A stretch of DNA of 64,000 bases from Hydractinia symbiolongicarpus (taxonomy: Eukaryota; Cnidaria; Hydrozoa; Anthoathecata; Hydractiniidae), in the NCBI RefSeq assembly GCF_029227915.1, contig NC_079885.1, forward strand, positions 28,213,001-28,277,000, read 5' to 3'. Under the pieces are notes generated by a model, which was given only the letters and a program-made list of their open reading frames with translations, did no database searches and was not told the origin of the DNA. Position 1 is the stretch's first letter, and each line of letters starts with the position of its first letter. Below, one piece after another: positions 13,793-27,564 of the stretch. The position numbers and the translations under genes are program-made.

Positions 13793-16404
13793 GTAGCGCT
13801 TTATTTAAAATTTAGATAAATAAGTCTTTTTTTACTGTGGGACTAATCCTGACCGTTAGCACGCGCTGAAGAAATAGAGACATTCTCAAAAACTACATTT
13901 CATTGACTTCTTGGTGGTATCAATCCGCTTGAGTTACAACGGTTGCGTCACATATTCGTACCAACATGTATTTAGTGATATTTTTCCTTTATTATTGAGT
14001 TATATCGCTTTTAACAGTGAAACGATTGACTCTGGGACTTAATTGAAGTAACTTTGGACTGTGACCTTATGAATGTGATAAGTGAGCCAACTGGACCCCA
14101 AGAAATGACATTCCTCTTAATTTGACATGATTGCCGCAACTCAGCGATTACACTGGTCGCTGTTTGGAGCGCTTCATTTAAAAATTTTGATAAATAAGTG
14201 ATTTTTTACTGTGGGACGAATCCTAGCCGTTATCGCGCGCTGAAGAAAGAGAGACAGTTTTAAAAACTACCTTTCATTGGCTTTCTAACGGCATCAGTCC
14301 GTTTCAATTGCAACGGTTGCGTCACATATGCGTACCAACATGCATATAGCGATGTTTTTCTGATTTTACTAGGTTGCATCGCTTTTAACAGTGAAAGGAT
14401 TGACTGTGGGACTTAATTGAAGCGATTCTGTACTGTGACCTTATAAATGTGATAAATGAGCCAATTGGACCCCAAGGAATAACATTCTTCTTAATTTGAC
14501 ATGATTGCTGGAATTCAGCTATTACACTCGGCCCTATCGTAGCGCTTCACTTAAAAATTTTTATAAAATAAGTCGTTTTTTACTGTGGGACCAGTCTTAG
14601 CCGTTAGTGCGCTCTGAAGAAATAGAGACAGTTTCGAATGCTACATTTCATTGACTTTCTAACGGTGTAAATCCGCTTAAGTTACAATGGTTACGTCACG
14701 TATTCGTACCAACATGTATTTAGTGATTTTTTTCCGATATTACTAAGTTGTACTGCTTTTGACAGTGAAACGATTGACTGTGGGACTTAATTGAAGTGAT
14801 TCTGGACTGTGACCTTATAAATGTGATAAATGAACCAATTGGACTCCAAGGATTAACATTCTTCTTAATTTGACATGATTGCTGGAAGTCATTGATTACA
14901 CTCGGCCCTATGGTAGCGCTTCACTTAAACATTTTGATAAATAAGTCATTCTTTTCTGTGGGACGAATCCTAGCCGTTATCGCGCGCTGAAGAAAGAGAG
15001 ACAGTTTTAAAAACTACCTTTCATTGACTTTCTAACGGTATCAGTCCGTTTCAACTGCAACGGTTGCGTCACATATTCGTACCAACATGTACTTAATGAT
15101 TTTTTTCCGATATTACTAAGTTGTATAGCTTTTAACAGTGAAACGATTGACTGTGGGACTTAATTGAACTGATCTTGCACTGTGATTTTATAAATGTGAT
15201 AAGTGAGACAATTGGACCCAAGAAATAACATTCTTCTTACCTTGACATGATTGCTGGAATTTACCGATTTCACAGGGCGCTGTGATAGCGCTTTATTTAA
15301 AATTTAGATAAATAAGTCTTTTTTTACTGTGGGACTAATCCTGACCGTTAGCACGCGCTGAAGAAATAGAGACATTCTCAAAAACTACATTTCATTGACT
15401 TCTTGGTGGTATCAATCCGCTTGAGTTACAACGGTTGCGTCACATATTCGTACCAACATGTATTTAGTGATATTTTTCCTTTATTATTGAGTTATATCGC
15501 TTTTAACAGTGAAACGATTGACTCTGGGACTTAATTGAAGTAACTTTGGACTGTGACCTTATGAATGTGATAAGTGAGCCAACTGGACCCCAAGAAATGA
15601 CATTCCTCTTAATTTGACATGATTGCCGCAACTCAGCGATTACACTGGTCGCTGTTTGGAGCGCTTCATTTAAAAATTTTGATAAATAAGTGATTTTTTA
15701 CTGTGGGACGAATCCTTGCCGTTATCGCGCGCTGAAGAAAGAGAGACAGTTTTAAAAACTACCTTTCATTGACTTTCTAATGGCATCAGTCCGTTTCAAT
15801 TGCAACGGTTGCGTCACATATGCGTACCAACATGCATATAGCGATGTTTTTCTGATTTTACTAGGTTGCATCGCTTTTAACAGTGAAAGGATTGACTGTG
15901 GGACTTAATTGAAGCGATTCTGTACTGTGACCTTATAAATGTGATAAATGAGCAAATTGGACCCCAAGGAATAACATTCTTCTTAATTTGACATGATTGC
16001 TGGAATTCAGCTATTACACTCGGCCCTATCGTAGCGCTTCACTTAAAAATTTTTATAAAATAAGTCGTTTTTTACTGTGGGACCAGTCTTAGCCGTTAGT
16101 GCGTTCTGAAGAAATAGAGACAGTTTCGAATGCTACATTTCATTGACTTTCTAACGGTGAAAATCCGCTTAAGTTACAATGGTTACGTCACGTATTCGTA
16201 CCAACATGTATTTAGTGATTTTTTTCCGATATTACTAAGTTGTACTGCTTTTGACAGTGAAACGATTGACTGTGGGACTTAATTGAAGTGATTCTGGACT
16301 GTGACCTTATAAATGTGATAAATGAACCAATTGGACTCCAAGGAATAACATTCTTCTTAATTTGACATGATTGCTGGAAGTCATTGATTACACTTGGCCC
16401 TATC
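13793..16404 (+). repeat. Duplicated three-unit segment at about 1492-bp spacing
   Basis: Units starting at 13793, 14165 and 14539 recur at 15285, 15658 and 16031. Both copies carry catatgcgtacc, catgcatatagcgatg and the rare accagtcttagcc variants. The fourth unit of each block (14913 and 16405) is not equivalent, so only three of the four units were copied or one was later converted. It derives from the preceding four-unit block. Confidence 0.7.
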
Positions 16405-19400
16405 GTAGCGCTTCACTTAAAAATTTATATAAAATTAATCATTTTTTACTGTGGGACCAATCCTGGCCGTTAGCACGCGCTGAATAAATAGGAACAGTTT
16501 CAAAGACTACATTTCATTGACCTTCTGGCGGTATAAATCCGTTCGAGTTACAACGGTAGCGTCACATATTCGTACCAACATGTATTTGGCGATAGTATTC
16601 GGATATTACTAGGTTGGATGGCTTTTAACAGTGAAACGATTGACTGTGGGACTTAATTGAACTTATTTTGGACTGTGATCTCATAAATGTGATAAGTGAG
16701 ACAATTGGACCCAAGAAATAACATTCTTCTTACCTTGACATGATTGCTGGAATTTACCGATTTCACTGGGCGCTGTGGTACCGCTTCATTTAAAAATTTA
16801 GATAAATAAGTCATTTTTTACGGTTGGACCAATCCTAGCCGTTAGTGCGCGCTGAAGTAAGAGAGACAGTTTTAAAAACTACATTTCATTGACTTTCTAA
16901 CGGTATCAGTCCGTTTCAATTACAACGGTTGCGTCACATATTCGTACCAACATGCATTTAGCGATATTTTTCTGATTTTACTAGGTTGCATCGCTTTTAA
17001 CAGCGAAAGGATTGACTGTGGGACTTAATTGAACAGATTCTGGACTTTGACCTCATAAATGTGATAAATCAGACAATTGGACCCAAGGAATAACATTCTT
17101 CTTAATTTGACATGATTGCTGGAATTTACCGATTTCGCTGGGCGCTGTGGTAGCGTTTTATCAAAAAGTTTGGATAAATAAGTCATTTTGTACTGTGGGA
17201 CCAATCCTAGCCGTTAGCGCGCGTTAAAGAAATAGAGACAGTTTTAAATACTACATTTCATTGACTTTCTAACGGTATCAGTCCGTTTCAACTACAACGG
17301 TTGCGTCACATATTCGTACCAACATGTACTTAAAGATTTTTTTCCGATATTACTAAGTTGTATCGCTTTTAACAGTGAAACGATTGACTCTGGGACTTAA
17401 TTGAAGTAACTTTGGACTGTGACCTTATGAATGTGATAAGTGAGCCAACTGGACCCCAAGAAATGACATTCCTCTTAATTTGACATGATTGCCGCAACTC
17501 AGCGATTACACTGGTCGCTGTTTGGAGCGCTTCATTTAAAAATTTAGATAAATAAGTGATTTTTTACTGTGGGACGAATCCTAGCTGTTATCGCGCGCTG
17601 AAGAAAGAGAGACAGTTTTAAAAACTACCTTTCATTGACTTTCTAACGGCATCAGTCCGTTTCAATTGCAACAGTTGCGTCACATATTCGTACCAACATG
17701 CATATAGCGATGTTTTTCTGATTTTACTAGGTTGCATCGCTTTTAACAGTGAAAGGATTGACTGTGGGACTTAATTGAAGCGATTCTGTACTGTGACCTT
17801 ATAAATGTGATAAATGAGCCAATTGGACCCCAAGGAATAACATTCTTCTTAATTTGACATGATTGCTGGAATTCAGCTGTTACACTCGGCCCTATCGTAG
17901 CGCTTCACTTAAAAATTTTTATAAAATAAGTCGTTTTTTACTGTGGGACCAGTCCTAGCCGTTAGTGCGCGCTGAAGAAATAGAGACAGTTTCAAATGCT
18001 ACATTTCATTGACTTTCTAACGGTGTAAATCCGCTTAAGTTACAATGGTTACGTCACGTATTCGGACCAACATGTATTTAGTGATTTTTTTCCGATATTA
18101 CTAAGTTGTACTGCTTTTGACAGTGAAACGATTGACTGTGGGACTTAATTGAAGTGATTCTGGACTGTGACCTTATAAATGTGATAAATGAGCCAATTGG
18201 ACACCAAGGAATAACATTCTTCTTAATTTGACATGATTGCTGGAATTCATTGATTACACTCGGCCCTATCGTAGCGCTTCACTTAAAAATTTATATAAAA
18301 TTAATCATTTTTTACTGTGGGACCAATCCTGGCCGTTAGCACGCGCTGAATAAATAGGAACAGTTTCAAAGACTACATTTCATTGACCTTCTGGCGGTAT
18401 AAATCCGTTCGAGTTACAACGGTTGCGTCACATTTTCGTACCAACATGTATTTAGCGATAGTATTCGGATATTTCTAGGTTGCATCGCTTTTAACAGTGA
18501 AACGATTGACTGTGGGACTTAATTGAACTTATTTTGGACTGTGATCTCATAAATGTGATAAGTGAGACAATTGGACCCAAGAAATAACATTCTTCTTACC
18601 TTGACATGATTGCTGGAATTTACCGATTTCACTGGGCGCTGTGGTAGCGCTTCATTTAAAAATTTAGATAAATAAGTCATTTCTTACTGTAGGACCAATC
18701 CTAGCCCTTAGCCCGCGCTGAAGAAGGAGAAACAGTTTTAAAAACTACATTTCATTGACTCTCTAACGGTATCAGTCCGTTTCAATTACAACGGTTGCGT
18801 CACATATTTGTACCAACATGTATTTAGCGATATTTTTCTCATTTTACTAGGTTGAATCGTTTTTAACAGTGAAAGAATTGACTGTGGGACTTATTTGAAC
18901 TGATTTTGGACTTTGACCTCAAAAATGTGATAAATGACACAATTGGACCCAAGAAATTACATTCTTCTTAATTTGACATGATTTCTGGAATTCAGCGATT
19001 ACACTCGGCCCTATGGTAGCGCTTGACTTAAAAATTTATATAAAATAAGTCATTTTTTTACTGTGGGACCAATCCTAGCCGTTATGGCGCGCTGAAGAAA
19101 GAGAGACAGTTTTAAAAACTACATTTCAATGACTTTCTAACGGTATCAGTCTGTTTCAACTACAACGGTTACGTCACATATTCGTACCAACATGTATTTG
19201 GTGATTTTTTTCCGATATTACTAGGTTGTATTGCTTTTGACAGTGAAACGATTGCCTGTGGGACTTAATTGAAGTGATTCTGGACTGTGACCTTATGAAT
19301 GTGATAGATCAGCCAATTGGATTCCCAGGAATAACATTCATCTTAATTTGACATGATTGCTGCAATTCAGCGATTACACTCGGCCCAATGGTAGCGCTTC

Positions 19401-20510
19401 ACTTAAAAATTTAGATAAAATAAGTCATTTTTTACTGTGGGACCAATCCTAGCCGTTAGCGCATGCTGAAGAAATAGAGACAGTTTCAAAAACTACATTT
19501 TATTGACTTTCTAACGGTGTCAATCCGCTTAACTTACAACGGTTGCGTCACATATTCGTACCAACATGTATTTAGTGATTCTTTCCCGATATTACTAAGT
19601 TGTATTGCTTTTGACAGTGAAACGATTGACTGTGGGTCTTAATTGAAGTGATTCTGTACTGTGACCTTATAAATGTAATAAATGAGCCAATTGGACTCCA
19701 AGGAATAACATTCTTCTTAATTTGACATGATTGCTGGAATTCAGCGATTATACTCGGCCCAATGGTAGCGCTTCACTTAAAAATCCATATAAAATAAGTC
19801 ATTTTTTACTGTGGGACCAATCCTGGCCGTTAGCACGCGCTGAATAAATAGGAACAGTTTCAAAGACTACATTTCATTGACCTTCTGGCGGTATAAATCC
19901 GTTGGAGTTACATTGGTTGCGTCACATATTCGTACCAACATGTATTTAGCGATAGTACTTGGATATTACAAGGTAGCATCGCTTTTAACAGTGAAGCGAT
20001 TGACTGTGGGACTTAATTGAACTTATTTTGGACTGTGATCTTATAAATGTGATAAGTGGGACAATTGGACCCAAGAAATAACATTCTTCTTACCTTGACA
20101 TGATTGCTGGAATTTACCGATTTCACTGGGCGCTGTGGTAGCGCTTCACTTAAAATTTTTATAAAATAAGTCCTTTTTTACAGTGTGACCAATCCTAGCC
20201 GTTAGTGCGCGCCGAAGAAATAGAGACAGTTTCAAATACTACATTTCATTGACTTTCTAACGGTATCAGTCCGTTTCAACTACAACGGCTACGTCACATA
20301 TTCGTACCAACATATATTTAGTGATTTTTTTCCGATATTACTAGGTTGTATTGCTTTTGACAGTGAAACGATTGCCTGTGGGACTTAGTTCAAGTGATTC
20401 TGGACTGTGACCTTATGAATGTGATAGATGAGCCAATTGGATTCCCAGGAATAACATTCTTCTTAATTTGACATGATTGCTGCAATTCAGCGATTACACT
20501 CGGCCCAATG

Positions 20511-22750
20511 GTGGTACTTCATTTAAAAATTTAGATAAATAAGTCATTTCTTACTGTAGGACCAATCCTAGCCGTTAGCCCGCGCTGAAGAAAGAGAAAC
20601 AGTTTTAAAAACTACATTTCATTGACTCTCTAACGGTATCAGTCCGTTTCAATTACAACGGTTGTGTCACATATTTGTACCAACATGTATTTAGCGATAT
20701 TTTTCTCATTTTACTAGGTTGAATTGTTTTTAACAGTGAAAGGATTGACTGTCGGACTTATTTGAACTGATTTTGGACTTTGACCTCAAAAATGTGATAA
20801 ATGACACAATTGGACCCAAGAAATTACATTCTTCTTAATTTGACATGATTTCTGGAATTTTTGCGATTACACTCGGCCCTATGGTAGCGCTTCACTTAAA
20901 AATTTATATAAAATAAGTCATTTTTTTACTGTGGGACCAATCCTAGCCGTTATGGCGCGCTGAAGAAATAGAGACAGTTTTAAAAACTACATTTCAATGA
21001 CCTTCTGGCGGTATAAATCTGTTTGAGTTACATCGGTTGCGTCACATATTCGTACCAACATGTATTTAGCGATAGTATTCGGATATTACTAGGTTGCATC
21101 GCTTTTAACAGTGAAACGAGTGACTGTGGGACTTAATTGAAATTATTTTGGACTGTAATCTTATAAATGTGATAAGTGAGACAATTGGACCCAAAAAATA
21201 ACATTCTTCTTACCTTGACATGATTGCTAGAATTTACCGATTTCACTGGGCGCTGTGGTAGCGCTTCACTTAAAATTTTTTATAAAATAAGTCATTTTTT
21301 ACTGTGGGACCAATCCTAGCCGTTAGTGCGCGCTGATGAAATAGAGACAGTTTCAAATACTACATTTCATTGACTTTCTAACGGTATCAGACCGTTTCAA
21401 CTACAACGGCTACGTCACATATTCGTACCAACATGTATTTAGTGATTTTTTCCGATATTACTAGGTTGTATTGCTTTTGACAGTGAAACGATTGCCTGTG
21501 GGACTTAATGGAAGTGATTCTGGACTGTGACCTTATGAATGTGATAGATGAGCCAATTGGATTCCCAGGAATAACATTCTTCTTAATTTGACATGATTGC
21601 TGCAATTCAGCGATTACACTCGGCCTAATGGTGGTACTTCATTTAAAAATTTAGATAAATAAGTCATTTCTTTCTGTAGGACCAATCCTAGCCGTTAGCC
21701 CGCGCTGAAGAAAGAGAAACAGTTTTAAAAACTACATTTCATTGACTCTCTAACGGTATCAGTCCGTTTCAATTACAACGGTTGTGTCACATATTTGTAC
21801 CAACATGTATTTAGCGATATTTTTCTCATTTTACTAGGTTGAATTGTTTTTAACAGTGAAAGGATTGACTGTCGGACTTATTTGAACTGATTTTGGACTT
21901 TGACCTCAAAAATGTGATAAATGACACAATTGGACCCAAGAAATTACATTCTTCTTAATTTGACATGATTTCTGGAATTTTAGCGATTACACTCGGCCCT
22001 ATGGTAGCGCTTCACTTAAAAATTTATATAAAATAAGTCATTTTTTTACTGTGGGACCAATCCTAGCCGTTATGGCGCGCTGAAGAAATAGAGACAGTTT
22101 TAAAAACTACATTTCAATGACCTTCTGGCGGTATAAATCTGTTTGAGTTACATCGGTTGCGTCACATATTCGTACCAACATGTATTTAGCGATAGTATTC
22201 GGATATTACTAGGTTGCATCGCTTTTAACAGTGAAACGAGTGACTGTGGGACTTAATTGAAATTATTTTGGACTGTAATCTTATAAATGTGATAAGTGAG
22301 ACCATTGGACCCAAGAAACAACATTCTTCTTACCTTGACATGATTGCTAGAATTTACCGATTTCACTGGGCGCTGTGGTAGCGCTTCACTTAAAATTTTT
22401 TATAAAATAAGTCATTTTTTACTGTGGGACCAATCCTAGCCGTTAGTGCGCGCTGATGAAATAGAGACAGTTTCAAATACTACATTTCATTGATTTTCTA
22501 ACGGTATCAGACCGTTTCAACTACAACGGCTACGTCACATATTCGTACCAACATGTATTTAGTGATTTTTTCCGATATTACTAGGTTGTATTGCTTTTGA
22601 CAGTGAAACGATTGCCTGTGGGACTTAATGGAAGTGATTCTGGACTGTGACCTTATGAATGTGATAGATGAGCCAATTGGATTCCCAGGAATAACATTCT
22701 TCTTAATTTGACATAATTGCTGCAATTCAGCGATTACACTCGGCCCAATG
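20511..22750 (+). repeat. Three-monomer higher-order repeat, two nearly identical copies
   Basis: Blocks 20511-21630 and 21631-22750 repeat at 1120 bp. Shared variants include gttgtgtcacatatttg, the gtggtacttc unit start, cggtataaatctg with acatcggttgcg, and the gtgaaacgagtgac change. Only scattered single-base differences separate the copies. The small chance ORFs at 21387-21605 and 22507-22725 are simply the same satellite positions in the two copies. Confidence 0.85.
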
Positions 22751-23493
22751 GTAGCGCTTCACTTAAAAATTTATATAAAATAAGTCATTTTTTACTGTGG
22801 GACCAATCCTAGCCGTTAGCGCATGCTGAAGAAATAGGAACAGTTTCAAAGACTACATTTCATTCATCTTCTGGCGGTATAAATCCGTTTAAGTTACACT
22901 GGTGTGCGTCACATATTCGTACCAACATGTATTTAGCGATAGTATTTGGATATTACTAGGCTGCATCGCTTTTAACAGTGAAGCGATTGACTGTGGGACT
23001 TAATTGAACTTATTTTGGACTGTGATCTTATAAATGTGATAAGTGAGACAATTGGAACCAACAAATAACATTATTCTTACCTTGACATGATTGCTGGAAT
23101 TTACCGATTTCAATGGGCGCTGTGGTAGCGCTTCACTTAAAATTTTTTATAAAATAAGTCCTTTTTTACAGTGTGACCAATCCTAGCCGTTAGTGCGCGC
23201 TGAAGAAATAGAGACGGTTTCAAATACTACATTTCATTGACTTTCTAACGGTATCAGTCCGTTTCAACTACAACGGCTACGTCACATATTCGTACCAACA
23301 TGTATTTAGTGATTTTTTTCCGATATTACTAGGTTGTATTGCTTTTGACATTGAAACGATTGCCTGTGGGACTTAAGTGATTCTGGACTGTGACTTTATG
23401 AATGTGATAGGTGAGCCAATTGGATTCCCAGGAATAACATTCTTCTTAATTTGACATGATTGCTGCAATTCAGCGATTACACTCGGCCTAATG

Positions 23494-24212
23494 GTGGTAT
23501 TTCATTTAAAAATTTAGATAAATAAGTCATTTCTTTCTGTAGGACCAATCCTAGCCGTTAGCCCGCGCTGAAGAAAGAGAAACAGTTTTAAAAACTACAT
23601 TTCATTGACTCTCTAACCGTATCAGTCCGATTTAATTACAACGGTTGTGTCACATATTTGTACCAACATGTATTTAGCGATATTTTTCTCATTTTACTAG
23701 GTTGAATTGTTTTTAACAGTGAAAGGATTGACTGTCGGACTTATTTGAACTGATTTTGGACTTTGACCTCAAAAATGTGATAAATGACACAATTGGACCC
23801 AAGAAATTACATTCTTCTTAATTTGACATGATTTCTGGAATTCAGCGATTACACTCGGCCCTATAAAATAAGTCATTTTTTTACTGTGGGACCAATCCTA
23901 GCCGTTATGGCGCGCTGAAGAAATAGAGACGGTTTTAAAAACTACATTTCAATGACCTTCTGGCGGTATAAATCCGTTTGAGTTACATCGGTTGCGTCAC
24001 ATATTCGTACCAACATGTATTTAGCGATAGTATTCGGATATTACTAGGTTGCATCGCTTTTAACAGTGAAACAATTGACTGTGGGACTTAATTGAAATTG
24101 TTTTGGACTGTGATCTTATAAATGTGATAAGTGAGACAATTGGACCCAAGAAATAACATTCTTCTTACCTTGACATGATTGCTGGAATTTACCGATTTCA
24201 CTGGGCGCTGTG
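23494..24212 (+). repeat. Pair of monomers with a 27-bp deletion at the unit junction
   Basis: At about 23861-23866 the sequence reads cggccctataaaataagtc, whereas neighbouring units have 27 more bases between ccctat and aaaataag, including the whole gtagcgcttc unit start. TAT occurs at both ends of the missing stretch. The two-unit span is 719 bp instead of about 746, which agrees with the loss. Confidence 0.8.
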
Positions 24213-27200
24213 GTAGCGCTTCACTTAAAATTTTTTATAAAATATGTCATTTTTTACTGTGGGACCAATCCTAGCCGTTAGTGCGCGCTGATGAAATAGA
24301 GACAGTTTCAAATACTACATTTCATTGACTTTGTAACGGTATCAGTTCGTTTCAACTACAACGGCTACGTCACATATTCGTACCAACATGTATTTAGTGA
24401 TTTTTTTCCGATATTACTAGGTTGTATTGCTTTTGACAGTGAAACGATTGCCTGTGGGACTTAATTGAAGTGATTCTGGACTGTGACCTTATGAATGTGA
24501 TAGAAGAGCCAATTGCATTCCCAGGAATAACATTCTTCTTAATTTGACATGATTGCTGCAATTCAGCGATTACACTCGGCCCAATGGTAGCGCTTCACTT
24601 AAAAATTTAGATAAAATAAGTCATTTTTTACTGTGGGACCAATCCTAGCCGTTAGCGCATGCTGAAGAAATAGGAACAGTTTCAAAGACTACATTTCATT
24701 CACCTTCTGGCGGTATAAATCCGTTTGAGTTACATCGGTTGCGTCACATGATCGTACCAACATGCATTTAGCGAAATTTTTCTGATTTTACTAGGTTGCA
24801 TCGCTTTTAACAGTGAAAGGATTGACTGTGGGACTTAATTGAACAGATTTTGGACTTTGACCTTATAAATGTGATAAATGAAACAATTGGACCCAAGGAA
24901 AAACAGTCTTCTTAATTTGACATGATTGCTGGAATTTACCGATTTCGCTGGGCGCTGTGGTAGCGTTTTATAAAAAAGTTTAGATAAATAAGTCATTTTG
25001 TGCTGTGGGACCAATCCCAGCCGTTAGCGCGCTTTGAACAAATAGAGACAGTTTTAAATACTACATTTCATTGACTTTCTAACGGTATCATTCCGTTTCA
25101 ACTACAGCGGTTGCGTCACATATTCGTACCAACATGTATTTAGCGATAGTATTCGGATATTACTAGGTTGCATCGCTTTTAACAGTGAAACGATTGACTG
25201 TGGGACTTAATTGAAATTGTTTTGGACTGTGATCTTATAAATGTGATAAGTGAGACAATTGGACCCAAGAAATAACATTCTTCTTACCTTGACATGATTG
25301 CTGGAATTTACCGATTTCACTGGGCGCTGTGGTTGCGCTTCATTTAAAAATTTAGATAAATAAGTCATTTTTTACGGTTGGACTAATCCTAGCCGTTAGC
25401 GCACGCTGAAGAAAGAGAGACAGTTTTAAAAACTACATTTCATTGACTTTCTAACGGTATCAGTCTGTTTCAATTACAACGGTTGCGTCACATATTCGTA
25501 CCAACATGCATTTAGCGAAATTTTTCTGATTTTACTAGGTTGCATCGCTTTTAACAGTGAAAGGATTGACTGTGGGACTTAATTGAACAGATTTTGGACT
25601 TTGACCTTATAAATGTGATAAATGAAACAATTGGACCCAAGGAAAAACAGTCTTCTTAATTTGACATGATTGCTGGAATTTACCGATTTCGCTGGGCGCT
25701 GTGGTAGCGTTTTATAAAAAAGTTTAGATAAATAAGTCATTTTGTGCTGTGGGACCAATCCCAGCCGTTAGCGCGCTTTGAACAAATAGAGACAGTTTTA
25801 AATACTACATTTCATTGACTTTCTAACGGTATCATTCCGTTTCAACTACAGCGGTTGCGTCACATATTCGTACCAACATGTATTTAGCGATAGTATTCGG
25901 ATATTACTAGGTTGCATCGCTTTTAACAGTGAAACGATTGACTGTGGGACTTAATTGAAATTGTTTTGGACTGTGATCTTATAAATGTGATAAGTGAGAC
26001 AATTGGACCCAAGAAATAACATTCTTCTTACCTTGACATGATTGCTGGAATTTACCGATTTCACTGGGCGCTGTGGTAGCGCTTCACTTAAAATTTTTTA
26101 TAAAATATGTCATTTTTTACTGTGGGACCAATCCTAGCCGTTAGTGCGCGCTGATGAAATAGAGACAGTTTCAAATACTACATTTCATTGACTTTGTAAC
26201 GGTATCAGTTCGTTTCAACTACAACGGCTACGTCACATATTCGTACCAACATGTATTTAGTGATTTATTTCCGATATTACTAGGTTGTATTGCTTTTGAC
26301 AGTGAAACGATTGCCTGTGGGACTTAATTGAAGTGATTCTGGACTGTGACCTTATGAATGTGATAGAAGAGCCAATTGCATTCCCAGGAATAACATTCTT
26401 CTTAATTTGACATGATTGCTGCAATTCAGCGATTACACTCGGCCCAATGGTAGCGCTTCACTTAAAAATTTAGATAAAATAAGTCATTTTTTACTGTGGG
26501 ACCAATCCTAGCCGTTAGCGCATGCTGAAGAAATAGGAACAGTTTCAAAGACTACATTTCATTCACCTTCTGGCGGTATAAATCCGTTTGAGTTACATCG
26601 GTTGCGTCACATGATCGTACCAACATGTATTTAGCGATAGTATTCGGATATTACTAGGTTGCATCGCTTTTAACAGTGAAACGATTGACTGTTGGACTTA
26701 ATTGAACTTATTTTGGACTGTGATCTTATAAATGTGATAAGTGAGACAATTGGACCCAAGAAATAACATTCTTCTTACCTTGACATGATTGCTGGAATTT
26801 ACCGATTTCACTGGGCGCTGTGGTTGCGCTTCATTTAAAAATTTAGATAAATAAGTCATTTTTTACGGTTGGACTAATCCTAGCCGTTAGCGCACGCTGA
26901 AGAAAGAGAGACAGTTTTAAAAACTACATTTCATTGACTTTCTAACGGTATCAGTCTGTTTCAATTACAACGGTTGCGTCACATATTCGTACCAACATGC
27001 ATTTAGCGAAATTTTTCTTATTTTACTAGGTTGCATCGCTTTTAACAGTGAAAGGATTGACTGTGGGACTTAATTGAACAGATTTTGGACTTTGACCTTA
27101 TAAATGTGATAAATGAAACAATTGGACCCAAGGAAAAACAGTCTTCTTAATTTGACATGATTGCTGGAATTTACCGATTTCGCTGGGCGCTGTGGTAGCG

Positions 27201-27564
27201 TTTTATAAAAAAGTTTAGATAAATAAGTCATTTTGTGCTGTGGGACCAATCCCAGCCGTTAGCGCGCTTTGAACAAATAGAGACAGTTTTAAATACTACA
27301 TTTCATTGACTTTCTAACGGTATCATTCCGTTTCAACTACAGCGGTTGCGTCACATATTCGTACCAACATGTAATTAATGATTTTTTTCCGATATTACTA
27401 AGTTTTGTCGCTTCTAACAGTGAAACGATTGACTGTGGGACTTAATTGAACTGATCTTGGACTGTGACCTTAAAAATTTGATAAGTGAGACAATTGGACT
27501 GCAAGAAGTAACATTCTTCCTAATTTGACATGATTGCCGGAACTCAGCGATTACACTAGGCGCT
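24213..27564 (+). repeat. Nested 2-, 4- and 5-monomer duplications
   Basis: Several offsets overlap here. The gcatttagcgaaattttt variant recurs at 24764, 25508 and 26999 (offsets 744 and 1491). The aatatgtcattttttactg variant recurs at 24241 and 26104 (about 1863 bp, five units). The gcgctttgaacaaatag variant occurs three times at about 25029, 25773 and 27266. This region was therefore rearranged by successive unequal exchanges of different sizes. Confidence 0.65.

Noticed and set aside
16541-16550. gttcgagtta resembling a Pol III B box
   Set aside because: It is present in only a few units, differs from the consensus at the end, and has no A box at proper distance; a tRNA-derived origin is not supported.
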